From NCBI GenBank assembly GCA_028283025.1, contig JAPYNO010000060.1:1-64000 (forward strand): DNA of 64,000 bases. The letters are read 5' to 3'. A model generated the notes under the pieces. It searched no databases. It had not been told where the DNA came from and saw only the letters and a list, made by a program, of their open reading frames with translations. This document shows, in pieces, positions 23,704 to 34,401 of this stretch (position 1 is the stretch's first letter; each line of letters starts with the position of its first letter). Position numbers and translations under genes: made by a program. Source of the DNA: Pseudomonadales bacterium (lineage in GTDB: Bacteria > Pseudomonadota > Gammaproteobacteria > Pseudomonadales > Azotimanducaceae).

Positions 23704-24789
23704 ATGATGCGAATCGGTGTTCCGAAAGAAATCAAGAATCATGAGCGGCGGGTCGGGTTGACGCCGGATGCGGTGTGTGTCCTCGTGGGGGATGGGCACG
23801 AGGTCATTGTTGAGCGCGCCGCAGGAACGGGCATTGGCCTGACCGACCACGACTTTGCCGAGGCTGGCGCGATGATTGCGGTGGATGCCGAAGAGGTCTA
23901 CGGGCAAGCCGATCTCATCGTCAAAGTCAAGGAGCCGCAGGCGAGTGAGTTCCCCTATCTGCGGCCGGGGCTGTCAGTGTTCGGATACCTGCATCTGGCC
24001 GCGGAGCGCGAGCTTGCCGAGGCGCTGCAGGCGAGTGAATGCACGGCGATCGCCTTTGAAACTGTGACCGATGCGCAAGGACGGCTGCCGCTCCTTGCGC
24101 CGATGAGTGCGATTGCAGGCCGCCTTTCCATTCAGATGGGCGCATGGGCCTTGCAATCCACGAGCGGCGGCAAAGGACAGCTGATGTCGCCGCTGCCGGG
24201 CGCGCCGCCAGCGCATGTCACCATTCTCGGGGCGGGCAATGCCGGTCAGCACGCCATGGAATCGGCGATTGGCCTGCTCGCGGATGTGTGCATTGTTGAT
24301 CTCGATACATCGCGGCTAGCCCGCCTCGGTGAAACCCACGGCAGCCTCTTGCGCACGGCGACGCCGGAATCAGTGCATGAACTCGTCGCGCGATCAGACC
24401 TTGTCGTAGGGGCTGTGCTGCTGCCTGGCGCCGCTGCCCCAAAGCTCGTATCAAAGCAAATGGTCAAGGACATGTCGCCCGGCTCTGTGCTCGTTGATAT
24501 TTCCATCGATCAAGGCGGCTGCTGCGAGACTTCCAAAGGCACGACCCACGATGCACCCACGTTTGTCCAAGACGGCGTTGTCCACTACTGCGTCACCAAC
24601 ATGCCCGCCGCTGTGTCGCGCAGCGCAACCTTCGCGCTGCTCTTCGCAACACTGCCTTATGTTCGCGAGCTTGCCGCACGGGGCGCTGAATCGCTCGAAC
24701 ACAGCGAGCACGGGCTCGGCTCGGGGCTCAATGTGCGTCAGGGCGAAATCGTGCATCCTGCGGTGAAGGCCTCGCTCGCGCCTCGTTAG
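23704..24789 (+). CDS. ald: Alanine dehydrogenase
   Basis: 361 aa NAD-dependent enzyme interconverting alanine and pyruvate plus ammonia. It begins MRIGVPKEIKNHERRVGLTP. Catalytic Lys lies in VKVKEPQ (about 74) and His in YLHLA (about 96). NAD-binding loop ILGAGNAGQHA is at about 176. The C-terminus has the conserved DISIDQGGCCETS and VTNMPAAVSRSAT. Two adjacent ATGs (23704, 23707); the second matches the usual family start. A near match (11/12) to the 12-mer repeat falls in codons 23-26 (AVCVL). The last 62 bp overlap the convergent efflux adaptor gene. Confidence 0.96.
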   Translation: MMRIGVPKEIKNHERRVGLTPDAVCVLVGDGHEVIVERAAGTGIGLTDHDFAEAGAMIAVDAEEVYGQADLIVKVKEPQASEFPYLRPGLSVFGYLHLAAERELAEALQASECTAIAFETVTDAQGRLPLLAPMSAIAGRLSIQMGAWALQSTSGGKGQLMSPLPGAPPAHVTILGAGNAGQHAMESAIGLLADVCIVDLDTSRLARLGETHGSLLRTATPESVHELVARSDLVVGAVLLPGAAAPKLVSKQMVKDMSPGSVLVDISIDQGGCCETSKGTTHDAPTFVQDGVVHYCVTNMPAAVSRSATFALLFATLPYVRELAARGAESLEHSEHGLGSGLNVRQGEIVHPAVKASLAPR

Positions 24790-25966
24790 CGTCCACGATG
24801 CGTACCGGCGTGCCAGACGCAATCTGTCCGAGCGGCGTCACCACCAGCATATCACCGGCATCAAGGCCTGAGCGGATGAATGCTTTGGAATCATCCTGCC
24901 AAGCAATGTCCACCAAGCGTCGATCAAGCACATCGTCACTGACCACATAGGCATAGGTTTGCTGGTAAATGGACGAAGTTGGCACCACGATCGCCTCGCT
25001 CAGCCGCCGCCCCTGAATGCGAGCGGTCACATATTGACCGATGCGCAGCGGCGGCCGCGCCCCGGATTGAGAAAAGGGTGAATCGATTTGCGCAATCACA
25101 TGCAGTTGGCGCGCACTTTTATCGATCGCCGCTTCGGTGCGCACGATGCGGCCCTCCCATTCGAACTCGCCGCCGAGCTCGGATGCGATGCGCGCTCGCA
25201 ACTGGCGCTCAGGTGACTTGGCCTCGCCGGTCACGCCGGGCAATTCAATAAACTCAAGGTCGCGGTTCTTGAGCGGCAATCGAATCTCGACATAATCGGT
25301 CGCGTACACTTCTGCAAGCTGCTGATTGGGCGCGACCACTTGCCCCACATCGACCCGCTTGGAGAGGACGCGGCCATCAAAAGGCGCTTTCATCTCGGTG
25401 CGCTCAAGATCGAGCTGCGCTTTTGCGCGCGATGCGTTCGCTGAGCCGAGCCGCGCCTCAGCCGCCAATAGCTGCGGACGCCTCAAAACGAGGTCTGGTG
25501 CGCGTCCTGACTCGCCAAGCTTCTGCCAGTCAATTTCAGCTTGAAGTGCGCGTGCGCGCTCTTCGGCGAGGCGTTGATTGGCTTCCATATAGGCGGCTTC
25601 GGCGATGCGTACATTGGCTTCATAGACGCGCTTGTCGATGCGCACAAGCGCATCGCCTTCGGAAAATGCGCCGCCGTCGCGAAACGCAGGCGCAATCCAG
25701 CGAATTTGCCCCGATACTTCGGAGGTGAGGAATGATTGCGTTCTCGGCGCGACTGTGCCGTAGCTCTCTAGCATGATGTCAAAATCTTCAGCGACAAGCG
25801 GCAGCACTTCGACCATCAGGCGCGCATCTAGCGGCGGCTTCACATCCGCCTGCGGCGGGCTGCTGATCATAATCGCGGCGCCTAAGCCAAGCCCGGTGAG
25901 CACGACAACGGGCAGCAACGCCTTGAGTATGGCCTGCTTGCGATGCTGTTGCCTCTCGTGATTCAC
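24728..25966 (-). CDS. RND-type efflux periplasmic adaptor
   Basis: 412 aa. An N-terminal TM helix (about 14-34) is followed by a barrel-sandwich half-motif (SEVSGQIRWIAPAFRDGGAFSEGDALVRID), an alpha-hairpin (about 105-180), the return lipoyl half (MKAPFDGRVLSKRVDVGQVV), and membrane-proximal strands. GTG 25966 follows the stop of the outer-membrane channel gene by 5 bp, so they form an operon. No inner-membrane RND pump is adjacent. The pair may use a pump encoded elsewhere or export through another partner. Overlaps ald tail-to-tail by 62 bp. Confidence 0.9.
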   Translation of the reverse strand: MNHERQQHRKQAILKALLPVVVLTGLGLGAAIMISSPPQADVKPPLDARLMVEVLPLVAEDFDIMLESYGTVAPRTQSFLTSEVSGQIRWIAPAFRDGGAFSEGDALVRIDKRVYEANVRIAEAAYMEANQRLAEERARALQAEIDWQKLGESGRAPDLVLRRPQLLAAEARLGSANASRAKAQLDLERTEMKAPFDGRVLSKRVDVGQVVAPNQQLAEVYATDYVEIRLPLKNRDLEFIELPGVTGEAKSPERQLRARIASELGGEFEWEGRIVRTEAAIDKSARQLHVIAQIDSPFSQSGARPPLRIGQYVTARIQGRRLSEAIVVPTSSIYQQTYAYVVSDDVLDRRLVDIAWQDDSKAFIRSGLDAGDMLVVTPLGQIASGTPVRIVDANEARARPSPQDARFRPDAH

Positions 25967-25971
25967 GGTGT

Positions 25972-27417
25972 CTATTGCGCCTCGGTATTCTGCTTTGAAT
26001 TGAGCGACTGCCCATCACCGCCGAGTGCGCGATGCAAGGCCACTCGATTGCGCAGAAGTTCGGCGCGCAATCTTACCAGTGTGGTTTGCGCATCAAAGGC
26101 GCGTCGTTCTGATTCGAGCACAGTGACATAGGCGGTGAGGCCACGTTGATACTGCTCAAACGCGAGGTCAGCGGCAGCGCGCGCGTTGTCCGCAGAGCTC
26201 ATATAGGACTCATGCCGGCGCTTGAGCGCCGCTTGCCGAGCAATGGCTTCATGTACTTCACCGAACGCAAGGGCAATACGCTCTAGGTACGCCCTTTCAG
26301 CAGCCCTCGTGCGCGAGCGCGCCACTGCTTCAGTCGCTTTCAGGCGCCCAGCATTGAAAATTGGCGCGGTGAGGCTGTTTGTCACCGACCAGGCAAGACT
26401 GCCATCAGCAAGTAGCTGATCGAATTCGCGCGCGGTGTCGCTGGTACTTGCGGCGAGCGTGATGCGCGGAAAGCGATTCTTGTGCGCCACCGCGACAGAC
26501 GCATCGGCAGCGAGCAAATTGAGCCAAGCTTCGCGCACGTCTTGCCTGCGTGCGAGCAGCGTCGAAGGCAGGCCAACGCGAACTGGCGTCATCAGCACTT
26601 CAAGGTCCGCACCGGGCGCCATGTCGCCGTCCGCTACTCTGCCAAGCAGTCGCTGCAAGCGAATCACACGAGTCACTAGCGCCGCCTCTTGCTCGGCGAC
26701 TTGCGATTGCTGTTGTGCGAGTACGCTGCGCGACAAGTACACATCGACTGCATTGTTGATGCCTTGGCGGTAGCCGCTCTCGATGATCTCAAGGTTCGCG
26801 GCAAGATTGTCAAGCCGCTTTTCGGAGAGCCTGAGCAGCTGCGAGGCCTCCCGGTGGCTAAAGTAGGCGCTTGCGACATCGCTCACCAAGCCGAGCTGCG
26901 CCCATTCATACGCTGACTGTCTGGCGAGATAGCCAAAAGTCGCTCGCTTGGCATCGTCCGCTAGTTTCAGCAAGAAATCGAGCTCCCAGTTGACGCCAAG
27001 CGAGGTGCTAAAGCTGTCTAGTACGCCCGTTTGCTCGGCAAGGCCGCCGCCTGAGACACTTGTCCCTGAATCACGCTCTGAATCACGCCTAAATGCGTCG
27101 AAGTTTGCACTCAAAGCAGGTAGGCGCGCCGCCGATGTGCTCTTCAGCATCGCTTCTGCTTGGGCGATGTCTTCTGCAATGCGCGCCAAGTTGTGATTTT
27201 GCGCCAGCGCTTCCTGAACGAGCGCTGCCAGCGGTTCATCGAGCAAGCGGTCAATCCAACCGCTTTGGACTTCGCTGGTGTCAACATCACCTGGCCAAGC
27301 TGCTGGTACTTCAGGGGCGCGGGCGCGCTCGGAGATCTCGCTTGCGACGCAGCCGAAAAGCGCTGGCAGCACAGTGAGCAAGATCAGCAACTTAGATTGA
27401 TTAGATGGCAGGGTCAA
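25972..27417 (-). CDS. Outer-membrane efflux channel lipoprotein (NodT/OprM type)
   Basis: 481 aa. The lipobox LFGC near residue 23 anchors the TolC-like trimer to the outer membrane. Two OEP repeats are visible (AEAMLKSTSAARLPALSANF, AYEWAQLGLVSDVASAYFSHREA; later LLARRQDVREAWLNLLAADASVAVA, FPRITLAAS, then ALKRRHESYM). The typical LLARRPDV motif reads LLARRQDV. The only start with a full signal peptide is TTG 27417. Co-transcribed with the adaptor. Confidence 0.88.
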   Translation of the reverse strand: MTLPSNQSKLLILLTVLPALFGCVASEISERARAPEVPAAWPGDVDTSEVQSGWIDRLLDEPLAALVQEALAQNHNLARIAEDIAQAEAMLKSTSAARLPALSANFDAFRRDSERDSGTSVSGGGLAEQTGVLDSFSTSLGVNWELDFLLKLADDAKRATFGYLARQSAYEWAQLGLVSDVASAYFSHREASQLLRLSEKRLDNLAANLEIIESGYRQGINNAVDVYLSRSVLAQQQSQVAEQEAALVTRVIRLQRLLGRVADGDMAPGADLEVLMTPVRVGLPSTLLARRQDVREAWLNLLAADASVAVAHKNRFPRITLAASTSDTAREFDQLLADGSLAWSVTNSLTAPIFNAGRLKATEAVARSRTRAAERAYLERIALAFGEVHEAIARQAALKRRHESYMSSADNARAAADLAFEQYQRGLTAYVTVLESERRAFDAQTTLVRLRAELLRNRVALHRALGGDGQSLNSKQNTEAQ

Positions 27418-27533
27418 TTGATGGTACAGGCGCGAGCAAACCTAAAATGATACGTCAGCTAGAGCGAAAATAAGTGCTTAAAGAGGGTATAGTTTCGCGC
27501 TTTGCGAGAGACGGTCGCACTCGCTGCCTCCCT

Positions 27534-28355
27534 ATGCCTAGCATTTCACTCGAATTCTTCCCACCGCGCACGAGTGCTGCCGAGTCGCTGCTTGCTTCGA
27601 GTCTTGCGCCGCTCCTAGAGTTGTCGCCGAAGTTCGCAACCGTTTCCTATGGCGCGGGCGGTTCGACCCAAAGCGGCACCTTTGAACTCGTCAAACAGCT
27701 TGTGCAAGACCACGGCATTGACTGTGGGCCGCATATATCCTGCGTTGGCATGAGTCAGGATGCTCTCGGTCAGTATGTGCGGCAATATGTGGATCTCGGC
27801 GTCAAACGCATCGTCGCGTTGCGCGGCGACCGACCAAATGGCTATGCGCCTTCGGCTGGCGAATACACGGCTTCGTCAGATCTCGTTGTGGGATTGAAAG
27901 GCATTGCCGATTTTGAGATTGCGGTTGGCTGTTACCCCGAAGGGCACCCAGATGATGTCCGCGCTGATGATCGATTCACCTATCTTCAAAAGAAGGCCGA
28001 TGCGGGTGCCGACTTCGCCATCAGCCAGATGTTCTTTGAAACGCAGAATTTTCTCGACTTTCGCGAGCACTGCGCGCGCCGTCGCATCGGGCTGCCGGTG
28101 CTGCCCGGCATTATGCCCATTCACGATGCCAAGCAAGTGCTTGCGTTTGCAGCAAAATGCGGGACGGTGATCACATCAGAACTGCGCGCTCGCTTTGCGG
28201 GCAAGACACCAAAAGAGCAGTTTGCCGTGGCGACAGACATCGCCCTTGAGCAGGTGCGAACGCTGCACACAGAGGGCATTGAACATGTGCACATCTACAC
28301 GCTCGACCGCCATGAAATCGCGACTGAAATCTGCCGGGCACTTGACCTGATCTGA
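27534..28355 (+). CDS. metF: 5,10-methylenetetrahydrofolate reductase
   Basis: 273 aa TIM-barrel flavoenzyme making 5-methyl-THF for MetH. SLEFFPPRTS near the N-terminus holds the catalytic Glu. The FAD-binding region includes LRGDRPNG (about 101), then YPEGHP and FAISQMFFE. The C-terminal EGIEHVHIYTLDR is typical. I start at ATG 27534, where the family homology begins. A GTG at 27474 would add 20 residues. A possible -10 (TATAGT, 27488-27493) lies between the two, favouring the later start. metH follows after 6 bp. Confidence 0.93.
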   Translation: MPSISLEFFPPRTSAAESLLASSLAPLLELSPKFATVSYGAGGSTQSGTFELVKQLVQDHGIDCGPHISCVGMSQDALGQYVRQYVDLGVKRIVALRGDRPNGYAPSAGEYTASSDLVVGLKGIADFEIAVGCYPEGHPDDVRADDRFTYLQKKADAGADFAISQMFFETQNFLDFREHCARRRIGLPVLPGIMPIHDAKQVLAFAAKCGTVITSELRARFAGKTPKEQFAVATDIALEQVRTLHTEGIEHVHIYTLDRHEIATEICRALDLI

Positions 28356-28361
28356 CCTCAC

Positions 28362-31300
28362 ATGGACGCACGCAGCCAACGTCTCAAATGGCTTGAGGCC
28401 ACCTTTGAACATAGGATCATCCTCTTTGATGGTGCCTTTGGGACGCTTGCGCAATCGCTGAAGCTAGGCGAAGCCGACTTTCGCGGCGAGCGCTTCAAGG
28501 ACGTCACGCATGCGCTCGCAGGCAATATCGACATCTTGAGCTTGAGCCAGCCGGGCATCGTGCGCGACCTGCACGCCAAATATCTGGCAGCAGGGGCCGA
28601 GATCATCAAGACCAACAGCTTCACAGCCAACGCGCCATCGCTCGCCGATTACGGACTTGCGCATCTCGTCAAGGAAGTGAATTGTGCGAGTGCGCGCATT
28701 GCGCGTGACGTTGCTGACGAATGGCAGGCGAGGACGGGTTGCCCGAAGCTCGTCGCTGGCAGCATGGGCCCCACCAACCGCACGCTGTCCCTATCGCCGA
28801 AAGTTGAAGACCCGGCCTACCGGGCGATTGACTTCGCCGCTTTGGAAGCGACCTATTTCGATGCAGCGAGCGGTCTGTGGGAAGGCGGCGCGGACATTCT
28901 CTTGCTTGAGACGATCTTTGATACGCTCAATGCCAAGGCAGCGCTCAGTGCCATCGCCAAGCTCACGCGCGCACTTGCCCGGCGCGTGCCGGTCATTATC
29001 TCAGGCACCATCACCGATCAGTCGGGCAGGACGCTCTCCGGGCAAACGCTCGAAGCCTTTTATCATTCCATCCGCCATGCCAATCCGCTGGCGATTGGAC
29101 TCAATTGCGCGCTCGGCGCCAAGCAGCTCGACGCGCACATTCGCGAACTTGCGCATATCGCCGATACGCGCATCAGCTTGCATCCGAACGCCGGCTTGCC
29201 GAATCAGTTTGGTGAATACGACGAGACGCCGGAAACGACAGCGGCGCTGCTCGGCGAGATTGCCGATGACGGGGTGGTCAATTTCATGGGCGGCTGCTGC
29301 GGCACTGAGCCGGCGCACATCGCTGCCATCCGCGAGCGCCTTGAAGCGTCTCCGGCGCGCGCGCATCCGCCGCAAGCTGGGGCCTTCTTGAGCTTGTCCG
29401 GCCTCGAACCCTTGCGGGTCGGCGAGCACACAGGGCTGCTGCACATTGGCGAGCGCACCAATGTCGCCGGGTCGCGCGCTTTCTTAAGGCTCATCAAGTC
29501 GAATGATTTTGCGGGCGCACTCAAAGTCGCCGCCTCGCAAGTCGAAGGCGGCGCCAACATCATCGATGTCAACATGGATGAAGGCATGCTCGATGGCGTT
29601 GAGGTGATGACGACTTTTCTCAACAGGCTTGCGGGCGAACCCGCCATCAGCCGCGTCCCCGTGATGGTCGATTCGTCGCGCTTTGAAGTGCTCGAAGCGG
29701 GCCTCTCGTGCGTGCAAGGCAAGGGTATCGCCAATTCGATCAGCCTCAAGGAGGGCGAGGCAGTGTTTCTTGAGCAGGCGATGCGCATTCGCGACCTTGG
29801 CCATGCCATGGTGGTCATGGCCTTCGACGAGCAAGGACAGGCAACCTCGGTCGAGCGGCGTGTGCAGATTTGCCAGCGCAGCTTTTCGCTTTTGACGGAA
29901 CGGCTCGGCATTGCGCCGGCGGACATTATTTTCGACCCGAACATCCTCGCTATTGCTACCGGCATCGAAGAACACGACGACTACGCGCGCTCGTTTATCA
30001 AGTCCATTGCCGAGATCAAATCGGCCTGTCCGGGCGCTCTTGTCAGCGGCGGCATCAGCAATGTGTCCTTTGCTTTTCGCGGCAATGAGATGCTGCGGCG
30101 TGCGATGCACTCTGTGTTCCTCTATCACGCGGTCAAGGCGGGCTTGGATATGGCCATCATTAATGCTGGCTCGCTCTTGGTCTACGACGATATTCCCGCT
30201 GCGCTACGCGATGCCGTCGAGGATGCGCTGCTCAACCGGCGAGGGCGGGGCGATACGACCGAGCGCCTATTGCGGCTTGCCCGTGAATTCGCCGAAGACG
30301 CCAGCGAGGACAGTGTTGCTAAGGACGAATGGCGCCAACTTGCGGTGGCGAGTCGCCTTGAATACGCGCTCGTACACGGCATTGACGATCATGTCATTGA
30401 AGATGTTGAAGAGGCGCGTATGAATGCGGCGCGTCCGCTTGAAGTCATTGAAGGGCCGCTGATGGGCGGCATGAATACCGTCGGCGACCTCTTTGGCAGC
30501 GGCAAGATGTTCCTGCCGCAGGTGGTGAAATCAGCGCGCGTGATGAAGCGCGCGGTTGAATATCTTGTGCCATTCATGCAGGGCGAGGAATCGGAGCAGG
30601 CGATTGCCACGCGCGGCAAGCTCGTGCTCGCGACTGTCAAAGGCGATGTGCATGATATCGGCAAGAATATCGTCAGCGTGGTGTTGCAATGCAACGGCTA
30701 TGAGGTTGTGGATCTTGGCGTCATGGTGCCGTGCCAAAAGATTCTCGATACGGCGCGCGAAACCAACGCGGATATGATCGGACTGTCGGGGCTCATCACC
30801 CCTTCACTCGATGAAATGGTGCACGTCGCAGGCGAGATGTCCAAGCAAGAGTTCACGCTGCCGCTCCTGATCGGCGGCGCGACCACATCGCCCGCGCATA
30901 CTTCGGTGAAAATCGATCCGGCCTATTCTGGTCCCGTTGTCTATGTGAAGGATGCTTCGCGGGCGGCCTCGGTGGTGAAGCGGCTCGCTGCGAGCGAGTA
31001 CCAAGCGTTTATGGAGGAGGTGGCACATGACCATACGCTGAGACGCAAACGTCACGCTCAGCCTGTGCGGCGCGCGCCAGGATTGTCGCTGACCGACGCC
31101 CGAGCGAATCGCGCTCGCGTGATGCGAGAAGGCTATGTGCCGCCGGTGCCGAAGCGCACAGGGGTCTCGCGCATTGACGCTCAGCCTATCGCCGAACTGA
31201 TTGAATTTATTGATTGGAGACCTTTCTTCTCGGCGTGGCAACTGAACGGTCAATTTCCGCAGATTCTTGACGACCCGCAAAAAGGAGAGGCCGCACGCGA

Positions 31301-32063
31301 GCTCTATGAAGCGGCGCAAGCCATGCTCACGCGAATTGTCGATGAGCACTGGCTCACGGCCAAAGGCGTTTTCGGGATCTTTCCGGCGGCCGCCCTGCCT
31401 GATGATGATATTCGCATCTTTACCAGCGATTCGCGCACCAAAGAGCGCTTGCGCCTGTCAATGCTGCGCCAGCAGCGCAAGCTCGCAGACGGGCTTGCCA
31501 ATCGCTGTCTCGCAGACTATGTGGCCGCAGCATCGTCGGGTACGCCCGACTGGGTGGGGGCGTTTGTGGTGACAGCAGGCATCGGCGAGCAAGCGCGTTC
31601 GAAAGCCTTTGAAGCCGCCTCCGATGATTACAGTGCGATTCTCCTGAAGGCCCTCGCCGACCGCCTTGCCGAAGCCTTTGCGGAACGCTTGCACTGGCAG
31701 ATCAGGCGCGAGCATTGGGGCTATGCGGGTGATGAAGCACTTGGCGCTGATGCTTTGATCGGCGAGGACTACCAGGGGATACGACCGGCGCCCGGCTATC
31801 CCGCGTGTCCTGAACACAGCGAGAAATCAAAGATCTGGCAACTCTTGGAGCTCGGCGATGACTTTGGCATTCAGCTCACAGAATCCTGGGCGATGTCGCC
31901 AGCCGCTTCGGTGAGCGGCTGGTACTTTTCGCACCCTGAAAGCACATACTTTGATGTCGGCCTGCTCGGCCGCGACCAGGTGGCAGACTATGCACGCCGC
32001 AAAGACATCGGCATTGAGGAAGCCGAGCGGCGCCTGCTGCCGAACCTTGGGTATGCGGAGTAG
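28362..32063 (+). CDS. metH: Cobalamin-dependent methionine synthase
   Basis: 1233 aa, full-length four-module enzyme. The homocysteine module (1-320) has zinc ligands GLNCALG and GGCCGT. The folate module is at about 350-620 ([14 protein letters not shown]). The cobalamin-binding module is at about 650-890 (DVHDIGKN with the cobalt-ligand His, and [10 protein letters not shown]). The C-terminal SAM reactivation domain contains [12 protein letters not shown]. It transfers methyl from 5-methyl-THF to homocysteine and lies just behind metF in one operon. Convergent with the Fic gene, 30 bp apart. Confidence 0.97.
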   Translation: MDARSQRLKWLEATFEHRIILFDGAFGTLAQSLKLGEADFRGERFKDVTHALAGNIDILSLSQPGIVRDLHAKYLAAGAEIIKTNSFTANAPSLADYGLAHLVKEVNCASARIARDVADEWQARTGCPKLVAGSMGPTNRTLSLSPKVEDPAYRAIDFAALEATYFDAASGLWEGGADILLLETIFDTLNAKAALSAIAKLTRALARRVPVIISGTITDQSGRTLSGQTLEAFYHSIRHANPLAIGLNCALGAKQLDAHIRELAHIADTRISLHPNAGLPNQFGEYDETPETTAALLGEIADDGVVNFMGGCCGTEPAHIAAIRERLEASPARAHPPQAGAFLSLSGLEPLRVGEHTGLLHIGERTNVAGSRAFLRLIKSNDFAGALKVAASQVEGGANIIDVNMDEGMLDGVEVMTTFLNRLAGEPAISRVPVMVDSSRFEVLEAGLSCVQGKGIANSISLKEGEAVFLEQAMRIRDLGHAMVVMAFDEQGQATSVERRVQICQRSFSLLTERLGIAPADIIFDPNILAIATGIEEHDDYARSFIKSIAEIKSACPGALVSGGISNVSFAFRGNEMLRRAMHSVFLYHAVKAGLDMAIINAGSLLVYDDIPAALRDAVEDALLNRRGRGDTTERLLRLAREFAEDASEDSVAKDEWRQLAVASRLEYALVHGIDDHVIEDVEEARMNAARPLEVIEGPLMGGMNTVGDLFGSGKMFLPQVVKSARVMKRAVEYLVPFMQGEESEQAIATRGKLVLATVKGDVHDIGKNIVSVVLQCNGYEVVDLGVMVPCQKILDTARETNADMIGLSGLITPSLDEMVHVAGEMSKQEFTLPLLIGGATTSPAHTSVKIDPAYSGPVVYVKDASRAASVVKRLAASEYQAFMEEVAHDHTLRRKRHAQPVRRAPGLSLTDARANRARVMREGYVPPVPKRTGVSRIDAQPIAELIEFIDWRPFFSAWQLNGQFPQILDDPQKGEAARELYEAAQAMLTRIVDEHWLTAKGVFGIFPAAALPDDDIRIFTSDSRTKERLRLSMLRQQRKLADGLANRCLADYVAAASSGTPDWVGAFVVTAGIGEQARSKAFEAASDDYSAILLKALADRLAEAFAERLHWQIRREHWGYAGDEALGADALIGEDYQGIRPAPGYPACPEHSEKSKIWQLLELGDDFGIQLTESWAMSPAASVSGWYFSHPESTYFDVGLLGRDQVADYARRKDIGIEEAERRLLPNLGYAE

Positions 32064-32093
32064 ATTATGCACAGTGGTGGTGCTGAACCCTGA

Positions 32094-33602
32094 CTAAGGC
32101 CGTTGCAGCCGTATGCCTCGCTCGCTCGCTTCGGCATCATTGACGAATGCGTGACAGGCACGAAGTTGCTCTACGGTTGAGTCCAATATCCCCCAGCTCA
32201 CCGAGGCTGTCCAATCCCAAGCAAAATCCAGAGCACGGATGAGGGGCTCGGTACTATGACCGGAGGATAGCGCACGTTGAGCAGCAATGTAATTTGCTCG
32301 GTAGACCGTCGGAATCACGATGCGCTCCTCATTCGCCGCAATGAGCTCGGCGTTCATCATGATTCTCGCCAGTCGCCCATTGCCGTCCTCAAACGGATGG
32401 ATCTCCGAAACTAAGAAGTGCATGAAGACAGCGCGGTGGAAGGCGGACTCTAGACCACGGCTCATGTCAAAACCGCGTTCGAGCGTGCCCAAGACAGCAT
32501 CGGGTGACACGAATACGAGCGAGCCAACACGATTCGGTCGCATCTTGAATTGACCAGGATTCACCGAAGGCCGACCTTCGAACACCGCTGCGTGCCGAGT
32601 TCGCAGTAGCTCAATCAGTTGATCGGCAGCCTCCGGCACCATCCGCATCTGCGAAATGTCCGAAACAATTCGCCACACGCCGAGAATATCGTGCGCATCT
32701 TCCGGCCTCGCTCGTGGAACTCGGCCTTCAAAAACGATATGGGCCGCCTCATCCACCGCAAACTCAGTGCCTTCAATGTAGTTTGAAAAATAGGCGTCGA
32801 AAAACGCAAGTGTCGCATTGCCTATGCCGTCGCGAGGGCTCGTCTGGCGTGGCGATACCCACATTCGACGAAGTGATTTGAATAGTTCCTCGAACAACGC
32901 AAGCCTGCTCGCATCGTATGGCCGACCATGTGCGCGAGCTCGTGCCGATGGTGCTCGCAGACGTTCGCTGCGGGTGCCCGCCATCGCACTGACAATAGCG
33001 TCCAATTGCAGGAATTCAGATTCCCTATCGATATCGCGCGCCATGAGCTGTGCTTCGTCACGGAGTCGATTGCAGACCTCGACACCAGCCGAGGCCATGA
33101 GCCCTTCCAATCGCTCCTCAATCTCGATGCGCGAAAGGGTACGCCGCACCCTGCCACGCCGGGCGCGTGATGAACGAAGATTGTCGAGATAGGCTCTTGC
33201 CGACGAACTCAGGTGCAGTCCCTTGTTCATAAAAGGCAGGTCGCTCGTTTGCCGTGGTGCACCGCGTCGCGGACGCACAATCACCCCAGGCAACTCGACT
33301 TCGCTTCCGCGTGGCGACACAAGACAGATCGAGCCATCCTCGGCTGGTTCGAGTTCGATGGCGGTGCGATCTGCAATGAGCGCACCGGGAAAGTAGCCGG
33401 CAACGATATTCCACAAGTTGCGCCGCACGATTGTGTCGGCATCATCATCAAGATTTCGGGTATAGAGCCGAGTTGCGAGCTTGCGCAAGCGCCCCGCTGC
33501 GACTCGCCGCGAAACCTCGCTGCTGATATGTGCGTGCGAAACAAATGCCTCCGGCATCGAATCGACAACTGCTACGGGTGATTTATTGCGAATATCGGAC
33601 AT
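32094..33602 (-). CDS. Fic-family AMP-transferase with AbiEi-like N-terminal domain
   Basis: 502 aa. N-terminal region (about 15-110) resembles the winged-helix/AbiEi antitoxin module (SHAHISSEVSRRVAAGRLRKL, TRLYTRNL, RNLWNIVAGYFPGALIADRTA). The Fic core carries the full active-site motif HPFEDGNGRLAR at about residue 400. Upstream, SNYIEG at about 271 fits the class II inhibitory helix [S/T]xxxE[G/N], so activity is probably auto-inhibited. ATG 33602 is the first ATG with homology behind it; a longer GTG/TTG frame to 33710 looks non-coding. It marks the left edge of an accessory stretch and is convergent with metH. Confidence 0.87.
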   Translation of the reverse strand: MSDIRNKSPVAVVDSMPEAFVSHAHISSEVSRRVAAGRLRKLATRLYTRNLDDDADTIVRRNLWNIVAGYFPGALIADRTAIELEPAEDGSICLVSPRGSEVELPGVIVRPRRGAPRQTSDLPFMNKGLHLSSSARAYLDNLRSSRARRGRVRRTLSRIEIEERLEGLMASAGVEVCNRLRDEAQLMARDIDRESEFLQLDAIVSAMAGTRSERLRAPSARARAHGRPYDASRLALFEELFKSLRRMWVSPRQTSPRDGIGNATLAFFDAYFSNYIEGTEFAVDEAAHIVFEGRVPRARPEDAHDILGVWRIVSDISQMRMVPEAADQLIELLRTRHAAVFEGRPSVNPGQFKMRPNRVGSLVFVSPDAVLGTLERGFDMSRGLESAFHRAVFMHFLVSEIHPFEDGNGRLARIMMNAELIAANEERIVIPTVYRANYIAAQRALSSGHSTEPLIRALDFAWDWTASVSWGILDSTVEQLRACHAFVNDAEASERGIRLQRP

Positions 33603-33725
33603 CACAGAACGCAAAATGATAGAAAAGCGGAAATAAAGCTCGATTAAAGGCGATAATATTGGAATAAGGCGTTTCGCGCAAGGCCGAGCCGTCCCGAAAC
33701 TGCCGGGCACGAGTTCTTCCCAACT

Positions 33726-33890
33726 ATGAAAGATCTCACTAGGCGCTGTCTTGTTCTAGGGATGAGCTGGTACATTCTCAAAAAGTCAATGAAAGCAGAA
33801 GAAGTAACTGCACCTAAAAAAGAGAAAAAGGTGACACCTCAACAGATTGAAAGACTTCGTGAGCAACTCGCAATTGAAGCGATCTGGTAA
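33726..33890 (+). CDS. Possible 54-aa small protein
   Basis: An ATG at 33726 opens 55 codons ending TAA at 33890. The product starts with a short hydrophobic helix (LVLGMSWYI) and ends in a Lys/Glu-rich amphipathic helix (KKVTPQQIERLREQLAIEAIW). Composition is protein-like, but I recognise no family and see no strong ribosome-binding site. It could be a remnant. Divergent from the Fic gene with 123 bp between. Confidence 0.35.
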   Translation: MKDLTRRCLVLGMSWYILKKSMKAEEVTAPKKEKKVTPQQIERLREQLAIEAIW

Positions 33891-34134
33891 CAAGAGTTAT
33901 CGCAAATGTGGTTCTCGTTTCTTGAGACTCGGATGCCTTGATTCTGACAAAAGGGTTTGTATTGGAAGCCAATGGCTTCTCACATACTCAATGCACGCAT
34001 CTTGTTCCGTCTTCATCTTGCGCCATTGACGGCGAATCATCTCGTTGAAACTCTTCAAGCCATGTGGCACTAAATCGACGTTGCGTAGGTTTGACGAGCC
34101 GGTTCGTATCAAACGCGATATGCAACATGAGTCT

Positions 34135-34341
34135 TTATCTATCAAAACGAGTCTGTCTGAACTTCTCAAAAAGTCCTGTGTCCACCAGCCTTTCTTTCAG
34201 CCCCTCATGGTCTGCTTCTTGTTCCCTTTGTTCAATTAAAGAGAGCTCTCCGGGTCCTGCAAACCGCACTGGACTCGGCGGTCTCTTCACATCTTTGAGA
34301 CCAAACTTCTTCATCAGTTCTTCACGGGTTTCGGCGATCAT
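34135..34341 (-). CDS. Possible 68-aa small protein in the accessory stretch
   Basis: ATG 34341 to stop at 34135. The product is charged and helical at both ends (REELMKKFGLKD and EGLKERLVDTGLFEKF), with a Pro-rich middle (KRPPSPVRFAGPGEL). An AT-rich promoter-like stretch (34345-34385) lies upstream and is shared with the divergent small gene at 34402. No family recognised. Downstream, 33891-34134 contains only an overlapping frame ending in REPHLR that I cannot support as a gene. Confidence 0.4.
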   Translation of the reverse strand: MIAETREELMKKFGLKDVKRPPSPVRFAGPGELSLIEQREQEADHEGLKERLVDTGLFEKFRQTRFDR

Positions 34342-34401
34342 TTTTCACATAAATAGGTAAAAAGATAATATAACATCATCATATGATTGAAGGAGTGATC
34401 G

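Noticed and set aside
27418..27533. SAM or SAH riboswitch upstream of metF
   Set aside because: The leader is short and I could not fold a conserved riboswitch core from it.
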